From Allobosea caraganae (GTDB lineage Bacteria > Pseudomonadota > Alphaproteobacteria > Rhizobiales > Beijerinckiaceae), in the NCBI RefSeq assembly GCF_003351345.1, contig NZ_QQTO01000021.1, positions 62,001 through 126,000 of the forward strand: 64,000 nt of DNA. Reading direction: 5' to 3'. Positions 33,874 to 42,872 of this stretch are shown one piece after another. The notes under the pieces were generated by a model, which had not been told where the DNA came from, made no database searches, and saw only the letters and a program-made list of their open reading frames with translations. How positions within the stretch are numbered: position 1 is the stretch's first letter; every line of letters starts with the position of its first letter. The translations under genes and the position numbers were made by a program.

Positions 33874-36800
33874 ATGATGAACGATATCAGCAGTCTCTCG
33901 GTTGAGGGCGCCGTCCGCAGCGCCAACCCCTTCGCGATCGTGCTGGGCGAGGCGCGTCCGGACCTGATCCGCGACGAGGTCCTGGGCGAGATATTCGCCG
34001 CCAGCGTCGCGACGCGTGGCGGCCACCCGGCCCTGACCGACGCGATGCGCCGGCTCTCCTATGACGAGGTCTTCGCGGCGGCCGGCAAGCAGGCGCGCGG
34101 CTTGGTCCTGTCGAGCGTCGGTCCCGGCGACATGGTCGGCCTGTGGATGCCGCGCGGCATCGACCTGCTCGTCGCCCAGATCGCGATCACGCTGTCGGGC
34201 GCTGCCTGGGTGCCGTTCGACGCGGAGGCGCCGGTCGAGCGCATCGCGACCTGCCTGAACGATGCCGCCGCCAAGGGCATCGTCACCTGCGCGGAGTGGC
34301 AGGGCAGGGCGGCTGCGACCGAGCGCCAGGTCTGGGCACCGGCCGAACTGGCGGCGCTGGACGACGGCGTCGCCGTGCCGGCGCGGGCGCCTGGCCTGAC
34401 CAAGGATCACCCGGCCTATCTGATCTACACCTCGGGCTCGACGGGCACGCCGAAGGCGATCGTCATCAGCCATCGCAACATCTGCCACTTCCTGCGCTCG
34501 GGGAACGCGTTCTACGGCATGGCGCCGGAGGACATCGTCTTCCAGGGCGCCTCCGTCGCGTTCGACCTGTCGATGGAGGAGATCTGGACGCCCTATCTCG
34601 TCGGCGCGACCCTGTTCGTCGCCTCGCCGGAGATGATGGGCGATGCCGAGAAGCTGCCGGAGATCCTGAGCACCGCGGGCGTCACGGTCATCGACACCGT
34701 GCCGACGCTGCTCGGCATCCTGCCTGCCGACGTGCCCTCGCTCCGGCTGATCCTGCTCGGCGGCGAGGCGCTGCCGCCCGCGATCGTGCAGAAATGGTCG
34801 AAGCCGGGCCGGCGCATCCTCAACACCTACGGTCCGACCGAGGCGACCGTGGTCGCGACCGCGACCGAGGTCAAGCCGGGCGAGGTGGTGACGATCGGCA
34901 AGCCGATCGCGAACTACTCCGCCTATGTCGTCAGCGAGGATATCAAGCTCATCGGCCCCGGCGAGCAGGGCGAGTTGCTGATCGGCGGCCCCGGCGTCGC
35001 CAAGGGCTATCACGGCCGGCCGGAGCTGACGGCGGAGAAGTTCATCGCCAACCCGTTCGGCGGCGACGACCCCGTGCTCTATCGCTCAGGCGACGCTGTG
35101 AGCCTCGACGCCGCCGGCAACATCGTCTTCCACGGCCGCATCGACGACCAGATCAAGATCCGCGGCTTCCGGGTCGAGCTCGGCGAGATCGAGTCGAAGC
35201 TCGCCGAAGAGCCCGGCGTCAACCAGGCCGCCGTGGTCCTGCGCCAGGATGACGAGATCGAGCGACTCGTCGCCTTCATCGTGGGCGAGCCCGGCGTCGC
35301 GGTCGAGGGCGCGGTGCTGCGCGCGGCGCTGCGCGACAAGCTGCCGCCCTACATGGTTCCCGCGCATTTCGAGGCGGTCGGCTCGCTGCCGCGCATGGTC
35401 TCCGGCAAGGTCGACCGCAAGATGCTGAAGGCGGCCCCGCTGACGGCGCCCGCCGCCGCCGGCGAGCAGGAGCCGCCGCGCAACGCCACCGAGGCGGCGC
35501 TGCTGGAGGCCGCCAAGCGGGTGCTGGGCGCCCAGAGCCTGCCGTTCGACGCCGATTTCTTCGTCGATCTCGGCGGGCATTCGCTCTTGGCGGCGCGCTT
35601 CATCTCGATCATGCGGGAGACGCCGACCTATGCCGGCATCACGCTGCAGGACGTCTATGGCGCCCGCACCTTGCGCGGTATGGCGGCGCTGCTCGACGAG
35701 CGCGGCATGGCGGTGGCCGAGGATCTCTCCTTCACCCCGCCGCCCTTCCTGCGCCGCTTCCTTTGCGGACTGGCGCAGGCCGCCGTGCTGCCGGTCATCA
35801 TCGGCCTTGCCACCGCGCAATGGCTCGGCATCTTCGTCACGTACATGCTGATCTCGGGCGAGGACCTCTCGCTGATCGGACAGGTCTTCGCGCTGCTCGG
35901 CGTCTACGTCGCCATCACCATCGTCACCGGCCTGATCGCGATCGCGCTGAAATGGATCGTGCTCGGCAAGACCAAGCCGGGCGTCTACCCGCTCTGGGGC
36001 GTCTATTATTTCCGCTGGTGGTTCGCCGCCCGCGTCGCCGGCCTCGTTCATATCAAGTGGCTGCAGGGCACGCCGGTGATGCGCTTCTACTGGCGGCTGC
36101 TCGGCGCCAAGGTCGGGCGCGACGTCATCATCTCCGACTACGAAGCCGGCGCGATCGACCTGATCGAGATCGGCGAGGGCACGGCGCTCGGCTCCAAGAC
36201 CACCTTCGCCAACGGCGAGGCGGTCGGCGACAAGCTGATCCTCGGCAGGATCACGCTCGGCCGGGATATCTATGCCGGCTCCTCCGTGGTGTTCGGCCAT
36301 GGCAGCGTCATCGGCGACCATGCCGAGATCGGCGACCTGACGGCGATCCCGGCCGGCACCCAGGTCGGCAAGGCCGAGATCTGGGACGGCTCGCCGGCCC
36401 GCAAGACCGGCATGGTCGATCTCGACTCGCTGCCGCCGCAGGCCGAGGCCAGCCCGCAGCGGCGCGCGCTGATGACCGTCTTCTACGTCTTCATGCTGGT
36501 CGTGCTGCCGCCGATCAGCCTGCTGCCGATCTTTCCGGCCTTCTGGCTGTTCGACCAGATCGACGACTGGATCGCGAGCTGGTCCGATGTCAGCTATCTC
36601 TGGTACCTGCCGATCCTGACCTGGCCGACCGCGATGGGGCTGATCGCGTTCACCGTGCTGCTGATGGCGGGCCTGCGCTGGGTGATCCTGCCGCGCGTGA
36701 CCTCGGGCTCCTGGTCGATCCATTCCGGCTTCTACGCCCGCAAATGGACCGTGGCGCTGGCGACCGAGGTGACGCTCGAGACGCTCTCATCGCTGTTCGC

Positions 36801-37887
36801 GACGATCTACATGCGCTTCTGGTACCGGCTGATGGGCGCCAGCATCGGCAAGGGCGCGGAGATCTCGACCAACCTGTCGGGCCGCTACGACCTGACCGGG
36901 ATCGGCGCCGGCAACTTCATCGCCGACGAGGTCGTCTTCGGCGACGAGGACATGCGCCGCGGCTACATGCGCCTCGACATGACCAGGACGGGCGACCAGG
37001 TCTTCGTCGGCAACGACGCGGTGGTGCCGCCAGGCGCCGTCATCCCCGACCGGGTGCTGATCGGCATCAAGTCGAAACCACCCGCCAACGAGCTGATGCA
37101 GCCGGGCGATACCTGGTTCGGCTCGCCGCCGATCCGGCTGCCGACCCGCCAGAAGGTCGATCTCGGCGCCGACTGGACCTACAAGCCCTCGCTCGGCAAG
37201 CAGCTGGCGCGCGGCGCCTTCGAGGCGCTGCACACCTCGTTCCCGGCGATGCTGTTCATCACCTTCGGCACGATCGCCGTCGACCTCGTGCTGCAGCAGA
37301 AGATCTTCGACCGCGACTGGGTCGGCCTCGTGGTCGACTTCGTCTGGGTCGCGATGCTGATCGCGGTGGTGCAGGCGCTGATCTGCGCCGCGATGAAATG
37401 GCTGCTGATGGGCGTCTACAAGCCGGTGATGAAGCCGATGTGGTCGTTCTGGGCGATGCGCACCGAGGCCGTGGCGGTGCTGTACTGGGGCCTGGGCGGC
37501 AAGGTGCTGTTCGACTACCTGCGCGGCACGCCGTTCCTGCCCTGGTTCCTGCGCCTGTTCGGCGCGAAATACGGCCGGGGTGTCTGGCTCGACTCGACGG
37601 ATATCACCGAGTTCGACTGCATCAAGGTCGGCGATTTCTGCACGGTGAACGCGCATTCGGCCCTGCAGACGCATCTCTACGAGGACCGCGTCATGAAGGT
37701 CGGCCGCGTCACGCTCGGCAAGGGCGTCTGCGTCGGCGCGGGCGCGACCGTGCTCTACGACACCCATGTCGGCGACTACGCCCAGATCGGCCTGCTGACC
37801 GTGATCATGAAGGGCGAGAACCTGCCGGCGCATACGCGCTGGGAGGGTGCGCCGGCCGTGCCGGCGAAGGCGGTGGCTGCGCACTGA
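33874..37887 (+). CDS. Pls/PosA-family single-module non-ribosomal peptide synthetase
   Basis: 1337 residues. Adenylation domain at about 30-515: TSGSTGTPKAIV, NTYGPTEATV, YRSGD, GRIDDQIKIRGFRVELGEIE and the final SGKVDRK (Lys512). Carrier domain at about 535-610 with LGGHS and phosphopantetheine Ser570. The remaining 730 residues have at least six transmembrane segments and three hexapeptide-repeat-like blocks (about 740-850, 960-1090, 1220-1330). This A-T-membrane-C layout is that of poly-epsilon-lysine synthetase (Pls) and PosA, which polymerise one basic amino acid iteratively. Asp231 occupies the amino-group-binding position of the A domain. By eye its code is D-L-E-D-L-G-T-V-V-K, resembling beta-lysine codes. 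No condensation or thioesterase domain. Confidence 0.85.
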   Translation: MMNDISSLSVEGAVRSANPFAIVLGEARPDLIRDEVLGEIFAASVATRGGHPALTDAMRRLSYDEVFAAAGKQARGLVLSSVGPGDMVGLWMPRGIDLLVAQIAITLSGAAWVPFDAEAPVERIATCLNDAAAKGIVTCAEWQGRAAATERQVWAPAELAALDDGVAVPARAPGLTKDHPAYLIYTSGSTGTPKAIVISHRNICHFLRSGNAFYGMAPEDIVFQGASVAFDLSMEEIWTPYLVGATLFVASPEMMGDAEKLPEILSTAGVTVIDTVPTLLGILPADVPSLRLILLGGEALPPAIVQKWSKPGRRILNTYGPTEATVVATATEVKPGEVVTIGKPIANYSAYVVSEDIKLIGPGEQGELLIGGPGVAKGYHGRPELTAEKFIANPFGGDDPVLYRSGDAVSLDAAGNIVFHGRIDDQIKIRGFRVELGEIESKLAEEPGVNQAAVVLRQDDEIERLVAFIVGEPGVAVEGAVLRAALRDKLPPYMVPAHFEAVGSLPRMVSGKVDRKMLKAAPLTAPAAAGEQEPPRNATEAALLEAAKRVLGAQSLPFDADFFVDLGGHSLLAARFISIMRETPTYAGITLQDVYGARTLRGMAALLDERGMAVAEDLSFTPPPFLRRFLCGLAQAAVLPVIIGLATAQWLGIFVTYMLISGEDLSLIGQVFALLGVYVAITIVTGLIAIALKWIVLGKTKPGVYPLWGVYYFRWWFAARVAGLVHIKWLQGTPVMRFYWRLLGAKVGRDVIISDYEAGAIDLIEIGEGTALGSKTTFANGEAVGDKLILGRITLGRDIYAGSSVVFGHGSVIGDHAEIGDLTAIPAGTQVGKAEIWDGSPARKTGMVDLDSLPPQAEASPQRRALMTVFYVFMLVVLPPISLLPIFPAFWLFDQIDDWIASWSDVSYLWYLPILTWPTAMGLIAFTVLLMAGLRWVILPRVTSGSWSIHSGFYARKWTVALATEVTLETLSSLFATIYMRFWYRLMGASIGKGAEISTNLSGRYDLTGIGAGNFIADEVVFGDEDMRRGYMRLDMTRTGDQVFVGNDAVVPPGAVIPDRVLIGIKSKPPANELMQPGDTWFGSPPIRLPTRQKVDLGADWTYKPSLGKQLARGAFEALHTSFPAMLFITFGTIAVDLVLQQKIFDRDWVGLVVDFVWVAMLIAVVQALICAAMKWLLMGVYKPVMKPMWSFWAMRTEAVAVLYWGLGGKVLFDYLRGTPFLPWFLRLFGAKYGRGVWLDSTDITEFDCIKVGDFCTVNAHSALQTHLYEDRVMKVGRVTLGKGVCVGAGATVLYDTHVGDYAQIGLLTVIMKGENLPAHTRWEGAPAVPAKAVAAH

Positions 37888-37983
37888 GGAACCGTAAGGC
37901 TACGTATTGGAACAGTGCGGCAGCTAGCCCTGCGCGGCGGATCGCGTTGATTTTCTCTGTCCGAATCCGGGCGGGGGGATTTC

Positions 37984-38373
37984 ATGAAACTGAGGGTTGT
38001 CATCTGTTGCGCCGCGCTGGCGCTGCTCGTCGCCGGCTGCAATCAGACGCTCACAGGTTCCACCAAGGTGGGCACGCCTGTTCTGGCGTTGCGAGGAAAC
38101 TACACGCCGAGCTGCGAGACCTGGGAGCCACCCGAACCTAGCCTATGGACAGCACCTGCGCATGGCCGCGTTACTCATGCCCTGATGAGGGCTCCGCTGA
38201 GGAATAAAGGCGGTATCTGTGATGGCAAGCTGATCGACTATATGGCGTCCACCTACACCCCTAATCCTGGCTTTCGCGGTCAGGACCGCTTCACGATCAA
38301 ATATGACTCGATCACCGATGATGGTGGCGGGCGCGAGACCCGGAGCACCGATATCGTCGTCGACGTTAAGTGA
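37984..38373 (+). CDS. Lipoprotein with a predicted Ig-like fold
   Basis: 129 residues. Signal MKLRVVICCAALALLVAGC with lipobox VAGC (Cys19). The mature part is beta-rich, with HGRVTHALMRAPLRN and TYTPNPGFRGQDRFTIKYD, which resembles the repeat of cadherin/Ig-like domains of the NPxxGxDxF type. Two further cysteines may be bridged. It follows the NRPS by about 100 bases on the same strand; a functional link is only a possibility. Function unknown. Confidence 0.7.
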   Translation: MKLRVVICCAALALLVAGCNQTLTGSTKVGTPVLALRGNYTPSCETWEPPEPSLWTAPAHGRVTHALMRAPLRNKGGICDGKLIDYMASTYTPNPGFRGQDRFTIKYDSITDDGGGRETRSTDIVVDVK

Positions 38374-38448
38374 CCCACAACCCGACAGCGGGTTCCGCCG
38401 CCGAGCAAATGCGGCTAAGAGCCTGACGCGTCACCGTGTCAGGCTGCC

Positions 38449-39567
38449 ATGTCCCATAACTCCTTTGGCCATCTCTTCCGCGTCACCACCTTTGGCGAGA
38501 GCCATGGCCCGGCGATCGGCTGCGTCGTCGACGGCTGCCCGCCGCTGCTGCCGCTGACCGAGGCCGACATCCAGGGCGATCTCGACCGGCGCCGGCCGGG
38601 CCAGTCGCGCTTCACCACGCAGCGCCAGGAGCCGGATCAGGTCCGCATCGTCTCGGGCGTCTTCATCGACGAGGCGAGCGGCCAGCAGGTCACCACCGGC
38701 ACGCCGATCGGGCTGATGATCGACAATGTCGACCAGCGCTCGAAGGATTATTCCGATATCAAGGACAAGTACCGACCCGGCCATGCCGATTTCACCTACG
38801 AGGCGAAATACGGCATCCGCGACTATCGCGGCGGTGGGCGCTCCTCGGCGCGCGAGACGGCGATGCGGGTCGCTGCCGGCGCGATCGCGCGCAAGGTCGT
38901 GCCCGGCCTGATCGTGCGGGGCGCGCTGGTCCAGATGGGCCCGCACAAGATCGACCGGAACAACTGGGACTGGGACGAGGTCGGCAACAACCCGTTCTTC
39001 TGCCCCGATGCCAAGGCGGCCGCCTTTTTCGAGGGCTATCTCGACGGCGTGCGCAAGTCGGGCTCCTCAATCGGCGCCGTGCTGGAGATCGTGGCCGAGG
39101 GCGCGCCGGCGGGGCTGGGCGCGCCGATCTACGGCAAGCTCGATGCCGAACTGGCGGCGGCGCTGATGAGCATCAACGCGGTCAAGGGCGTCGAGATCGG
39201 CGAGGGGTTTGCGGCCGCGGAACTGTCCGGCGAGGAGAATGCCGACGAGATGCGCGCCGGCAACGATGGCAAGCCGCTCTTCCTCTCCAACCATGCCGGC
39301 GGCATCCTGGGCGGCATTTCGACGGGGCAACCGATCGTGGCGCGCTTCGCAGTAAAGCCGACCTCCTCGATCCTGGCGACGCGCGCCACCGTGACCCGCA
39401 CGGGAGGGGAGGCGGAGATGTTCACCAAGGGCCGCCACGACCCTTGCGTCGGCATTCGCGCCGTGCCGGTCGGCGAGGCGATGGTCGCCTGCGTGCTGGC
39501 GGACCATTTTTTGCGGCATCGCGCACAGGTCGGCGTGGTCGAGCCGCGCTGGCCCTTCCAACGCTGA
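38449..39567 (+). CDS. aroC: Chorismate synthase
   Basis: 372 residues. [18 protein letters not shown], the second signature [18 protein letters not shown] and [17 protein letters not shown] are intact. It makes chorismate from EPSP with reduced FMN, closing the shikimate pathway. The FMN requirement is notable next to the riboflavin gene ribB, which begins 70 bases downstream on the same strand; they may be co-transcribed. Confidence 0.95.
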   Translation: MSHNSFGHLFRVTTFGESHGPAIGCVVDGCPPLLPLTEADIQGDLDRRRPGQSRFTTQRQEPDQVRIVSGVFIDEASGQQVTTGTPIGLMIDNVDQRSKDYSDIKDKYRPGHADFTYEAKYGIRDYRGGGRSSARETAMRVAAGAIARKVVPGLIVRGALVQMGPHKIDRNNWDWDEVGNNPFFCPDAKAAAFFEGYLDGVRKSGSSIGAVLEIVAEGAPAGLGAPIYGKLDAELAAALMSINAVKGVEIGEGFAAAELSGEENADEMRAGNDGKPLFLSNHAGGILGGISTGQPIVARFAVKPTSSILATRATVTRTGGEAEMFTKGRHDPCVGIRAVPVGEAMVACVLADHFLRHRAQVGVVEPRWPFQR

Positions 39568-39569
39568 TA

Positions 39570-39584
39570 TTCAGTATCACTGAA
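39570..39584. promoter_or_regulatory. Palindrome 1 upstream of ribB, candidate operator
   Basis: TTCAGT-ATC-ACTGAA, a perfect 6-3-6 inverted repeat that begins two bases after the aroC stop. It has the same TTCAnT-N3-AnTGAA form as the palindrome 28 bases further on. The downstream gene carries its own HTH domain. Confidence 0.5.
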
Positions 39585-39597
39585 AATTATGCACCGC

Positions 39598-39612
39598 TTC
39601 ATTGCGAATGAA
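39598..39612. promoter_or_regulatory. Palindrome 2 upstream of ribB, candidate operator
   Basis: TTCATT-GCG-AATGAA (7-base arms if the flanking C and G are counted), centred 28 bases from palindrome 1 and 24 bases before the ATG. Same consensus as palindrome 1. Confidence 0.5.
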
Positions 39613-39636
39613 GTGGCGGCGCATTAGCTTGCGCCT

Positions 39637-40914
39637 ATGAAGCTCGACACTTGGCTCCAGCAACAGGGCATGGCCCGCAGCGCCTTCGCGCGAAAGGTGG
39701 GATTGTCTCCCGCCAGCGTCACTGCGCTCTGCAACGACCAGACCGCCTGGATCTCGCGCGAAAGCGCCGAGCGCATCGCTGCCGCGACCGGCGGCGCCGT
39801 AACCCCGAACGATTTCCTCGGCCTGCAAGGGCCCCGGGAGGCCACCATGTCCCAGAATGTCAGCCAGGCCATCGAGGCTTTCGCCCGCGGCGAGATCGTC
39901 ATCGTCACCGATGACGACGATCGCGAGAACGAGGGCGACCTGATCATCGCCGCCTCGCTCTGCACGCCGGAGAAGATGGCCTTCATCATCCGCAACACCT
40001 GCGGCATCGTCTGCGCGCCGCTGACCTCCGACGAGGCGCGCCGCCTGCGGCTCGACCCGATGGTCTCGTCCAACGACGCGCCGCTCGGCACCGCCTTCAC
40101 GGTGACCGTCGACGTCAAGCACGGGCTGACCACTGGCATCTCGGCGGAGCAGCGCACCAACACGGTGCGCGCGCTCGCCAACGGCAACATGGGCGCGACC
40201 GATTTCGTGCGGCCGGGCCATGTCTTCCCGCTGATCGCCAAGGATGGCGGCGTGCTGATGCGCTCGGGCCATACCGAGGCGGCCGTCGACCTCTGCAAGC
40301 TCGCCAGCCTGCCGCCGGTCGGTGTGATCTGCGAGCTCGCCAATGATGACGGCACGGTGATGAAGGGCGCGCAGATCACCGCCTTCGCCCAGAAGCACGG
40401 CCTGCAGCAGATCACGGTCGCCGACCTGATCGCCTATCGTCAGGCGCGCGAGAAGCTGGTCGAGCGGGTGCACTCGTTCCCGGTCAAGACCGAGTTCGGC
40501 GAGATGACCGGGCATGTCTACATCACGCCCTTCGAGGACACGCAGCACTTTGCCTTCGTGATGGGCAAGGTCGGCGATGGCGAGAGGGTGCCGGCCCGCC
40601 TGCACCGGGCCAATGTCGTCGCCGACGTGCTCGGCGGCGCGCAGTCGATCCAGTGCGCGCTCAGGCGCTTCCAGCAGGACGGGCGCGGCGTGCTGATCTA
40701 CCTGCGCGACGGCTCGGCCGGCGTGCCGATCAAGAGCGTCGAGGACGGCTCGGATGCGCAGCGCTCGCAGCAATGGCGCGAGGTCGGCCTCGGCGCCCAG
40801 ATCTTGCGCGACCTGGGCGTCGCCTCGATCGTCAACCTCGCGTCCTCGCCGCGCTCCTTCGTCGGCCTGAGCGGCTTCGGCATCGAGATCGCCGATACGC
40901 AGCCGCTGGAGTGA
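39637..40914 (+). CDS. ribB: HTH-fused 3,4-dihydroxy-2-butanone 4-phosphate synthase with GTP cyclohydrolase II-like domain
   Basis: 425 residues. Residues 1-65 form a Cro/C1-type helix-turn-helix (RSAFARKVGLSPASVTALCND). RibB follows at about 75-275 (TDDDDRENEGDLIIAA, RSGHTEAAVDL, both complete). Residues 285-420 are a RibA-like domain, but the GTP-cyclohydrolase zinc cysteines are not visible, so that half is probably inactive. RibB converts ribulose 5-phosphate to the riboflavin precursor. A second ATG at 39847 has a perfect GGGAGG five bases upstream and gives the standard RibB (MSQNVSQAIEAF), so two forms may be made. Two matching palindromes precede the long start, suggesting autoregulation. 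Confidence 0.85.
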   Translation: MKLDTWLQQQGMARSAFARKVGLSPASVTALCNDQTAWISRESAERIAAATGGAVTPNDFLGLQGPREATMSQNVSQAIEAFARGEIVIVTDDDDRENEGDLIIAASLCTPEKMAFIIRNTCGIVCAPLTSDEARRLRLDPMVSSNDAPLGTAFTVTVDVKHGLTTGISAEQRTNTVRALANGNMGATDFVRPGHVFPLIAKDGGVLMRSGHTEAAVDLCKLASLPPVGVICELANDDGTVMKGAQITAFAQKHGLQQITVADLIAYRQAREKLVERVHSFPVKTEFGEMTGHVYITPFEDTQHFAFVMGKVGDGERVPARLHRANVVADVLGGAQSIQCALRRFQQDGRGVLIYLRDGSAGVPIKSVEDGSDAQRSQQWREVGLGAQILRDLGVASIVNLASSPRSFVGLSGFGIEIADTQPLE

Positions 40915-40925
40915 GCGGCTGAGTT

Positions 40926-41864
40926 TCAGCCGCGCATCAGCGCTGTAACGTGCGCGGCGGCGGATTTCGACAGGCCTTCGAGATCGTAGCCGCCCTCCAG
41001 GAGCGAGACGACGCGGCCCTTGGCGTGGCGGTCGGCGATCTCCATCAGCTTCTGCGTCGCCCAGGTATAGTCGGCCTCGACCAGGTTGAGGTTGGCGAGC
41101 GGATCACGCCAATGCGCGTCGAACCCGGCGGAGATGATGATCAGGTCGGGCTGGAAATCCTCCAGCCGCGGCAGGAGCGCGCTCTCGAAGGCGTCGCGGA
41201 AGACGTCGGAGCCGTCGCCGGCGCGCAAGGGGGCGTTGACGATCGTGCCATGGACGCCGCGCTCCGAGGAGGCGCCGGTGCCGGGATAGAGCGGCATCTC
41301 GTGGGTCGAGGCGTAGAGCACGCTGCCATCGTCCCAGAAGATCTCCTGCGTGCCGTTGCCATGGTGCACGTCCCAATCGACCACCGCGACGCGCTCGGCG
41401 CCATGCGCCTTCTGGGCATGGCGGGCGGCGATGGCGGCGTTGTTGAAGAAGCAGAAGCCCATCGCCTTGGTGCTCTCGGCATGGTGGCCGGGCGGGCGCA
41501 TGGCGCAGAAGGCGTTGGACGCCTTGCCGAGCATGACCTCGTCGACGGCCTGGGCGGCGGCGCCGACGCCGTGCAGCACGGCTTCGACCGTGCCGGGCGA
41601 CATCAGCGTATCAGCATCGAACTGGACGAGCCCGCTCGCCGGCGAGGCGGCGATGACGGCCTCGCCGAACTCGCGCGGATGGCAAAGCGAGACGAGGTCG
41701 AGCGTGCCGCGCTGCGCCGTGCTGCGGACGAGCCCGGCGAATCGCTCGGCTTCCAGCACCTGCTCGACGGCGCGGATGCGGTCGGCGCGCTCGGGATGGC
41801 CGGCCGGCGTGGCGTGCTGCAAGGTGGATGGGTGGGTGATCAGAAGCGTCGTCACGGGCCTCAA
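40926..41864 (-). CDS. Histone deacetylase family protein
   Basis: 312 residues. RPPGHHAE, DWDVHHGNGTQE and SAGFDAHWRDPLANL hold the zinc ligands and the charge-relay histidines of the arginase/deacetylase fold; the late LEGGYDLEGL is also present. Bacterial members act on acetylated small amines such as acetylpolyamines or acetoin-related substrates rather than histones. Converges on ribB with a gap of 11 bases. The specific substrate is unknown. Confidence 0.9.
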   Translation of the reverse strand: MRPVTTLLITHPSTLQHATPAGHPERADRIRAVEQVLEAERFAGLVRSTAQRGTLDLVSLCHPREFGEAVIAASPASGLVQFDADTLMSPGTVEAVLHGVGAAAQAVDEVMLGKASNAFCAMRPPGHHAESTKAMGFCFFNNAAIAARHAQKAHGAERVAVVDWDVHHGNGTQEIFWDDGSVLYASTHEMPLYPGTGASSERGVHGTIVNAPLRAGDGSDVFRDAFESALLPRLEDFQPDLIIISAGFDAHWRDPLANLNLVEADYTWATQKLMEIADRHAKGRVVSLLEGGYDLEGLSKSAAAHVTALMRG

Positions 41865-42023
41865 CCTCTCTGCCGGTACCTAGTGTGCCCCTGTCCGGGC
41901 GGTGATGCGTGGCGATATTGCCACGGTTGTGGCTCGAAAAGCCAAATCCCATGCCGGAATCGGAACTTCGTTGCACCATCTTTGTTTCGGGCTTAGACGG
42001 AGCGGCATAGCAATGGTGTTCAT

Positions 42024-42043
42024 CGTATCGTGGTGCCGATACG
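42024..42043. promoter_or_regulatory. Palindrome upstream of the L,D-transpeptidase gene
   Basis: CGTATCG, six bases, CGATACG, centred about 70 bases before the ATG at 42102, in AT-richer DNA of the 237-base divergent gap. Possible operator; no regulator adjacent. Confidence 0.3.
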
Positions 42044-42101
42044 GAATGTTAACACTTCATTCATCATAAAAGCCGCTCTCAAGGCGTGGGCTGGTGGACA
42101 T

Positions 42102-42698
42102 ATGAAACAGGCTTTGATTGTCACGGTGGCGCTGTCGACCCTTCTGGGCGCGTGCCAGTACAAGAGCGTGAATGCGCCGGCTCTGTCGACGCGCGATGCC
42201 GAATACATCGCGCTCGTGCCGAAATTCGAGACCGAGCTCACGCATCTTCCCTATGAGATCGCCGATCCGACTGGGCAGCCGCCCGGCACGATCATCGTCG
42301 ATACCAAGGAGAAGTTCCTCTACTTCGTGCTGCCGAACAAGAAGGCGATCCGCTACGGCGTCGCGACCGGCGACGAGGCCTTCGGCTGGACCGGCGAGGC
42401 CGTGGTGCAGCGCAAGGCCGAGTGGCCGCGCTGGACGCCGCCGGCCGAGATGATCGCGCGCTGGCCGCATCTGGCGCCGCGCGCCGGCGGCATGGAGGGC
42501 GGCCCGGACAATCCGCTCGGCGCCCGCGCGCTCTACCTCTACCAGAACGGCCACGACACGCTCTACCGCATCCACGGCACCAACGAGCCGGAGACGATCG
42601 GCCGCTCGGCTTCGTCCGGCTGCATCCGCATGCGCAATATCGACGCGATCGACCTGTTCAACCGCGCTGCTGTCGGCGCCAAGGTGATCGTGAGCTGA
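42102..42698 (+). CDS. L,D-transpeptidase (YkuD), lipoprotein
   Basis: 198 residues from MKQALIVTVALSTLLGAC, lipobox LGAC (Cys18). The YkuD domain at about 65-198 ends with HGTNEPETIGRSASSGCIRM, including the catalytic Cys and its His. Such enzymes make 3-3 crosslinks in peptidoglycan or attach outer-membrane proteins to it, and work in the periplasm. A clear terminator follows the gene. Confidence 0.9.
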   Translation: MKQALIVTVALSTLLGACQYKSVNAPALSTRDAEYIALVPKFETELTHLPYEIADPTGQPPGTIIVDTKEKFLYFVLPNKKAIRYGVATGDEAFGWTGEAVVQRKAEWPRWTPPAEMIARWPHLAPRAGGMEGGPDNPLGARALYLYQNGHDTLYRIHGTNEPETIGRSASSGCIRMRNIDAIDLFNRAAVGAKVIVS

Positions 42699-42737
42699 GA
42701 GCGCCCTCGGCGAGACGCGACGGCGGACTTGAATGCA

Positions 42738-42762
42738 ATGCCCGGGCTGAGCCGGGCATTTT
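42738..42762 (+). terminator. Rho-independent terminator
   Basis: ATGCCCGG, six bases, CCGGGCAT followed by TTT, 40 bases after the L,D-transpeptidase stop. Confidence 0.8.
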
Positions 42763-42802
42763 GCTTTGCGGGAGCATACCGCGATTTGCCGGAATTAGAC
42801 GC

Positions 42803-42842
42803 CGTCAGCCCGGACGGAGCGCAGCGGAACTCCGGGATGACG
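42803..42842. repeat. Palindromic intergenic repeat, family B (shortened copy 3)
   Basis: CGTCAGCCCGGACGGAGC to CTCCGGGATGACG, missing the internal GGATCC-containing part of the full element; a GCAGAGGGTTCTTGCG flank follows, a diverged version of that seen after copy 2. Confidence 0.7.
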
Positions 42843-42872
42843 CAGAGGGTTCTTGCGTAACGGCAGTCAGCC

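Noticed and set aside
33874..37887. Multi-module NRPS gene cluster
   Set aside because: Only one A-T module is present, and neighbouring genes (lipoprotein, aroC, histidine phosphatase) are not tailoring enzymes.
35763..38141. 792-codon open frame overlapping the NRPS
   Set aside because: Same-strand shifted frame of the NRPS gene. Translation is Arg/Asp-rich and low in complexity; all domain signatures are in the other frame.
39560..39640. FMN riboswitch before ribB
   Set aside because: The aroC-ribB gap is only 69 bases, too short for the RFN element, and lacks its conserved blocks.
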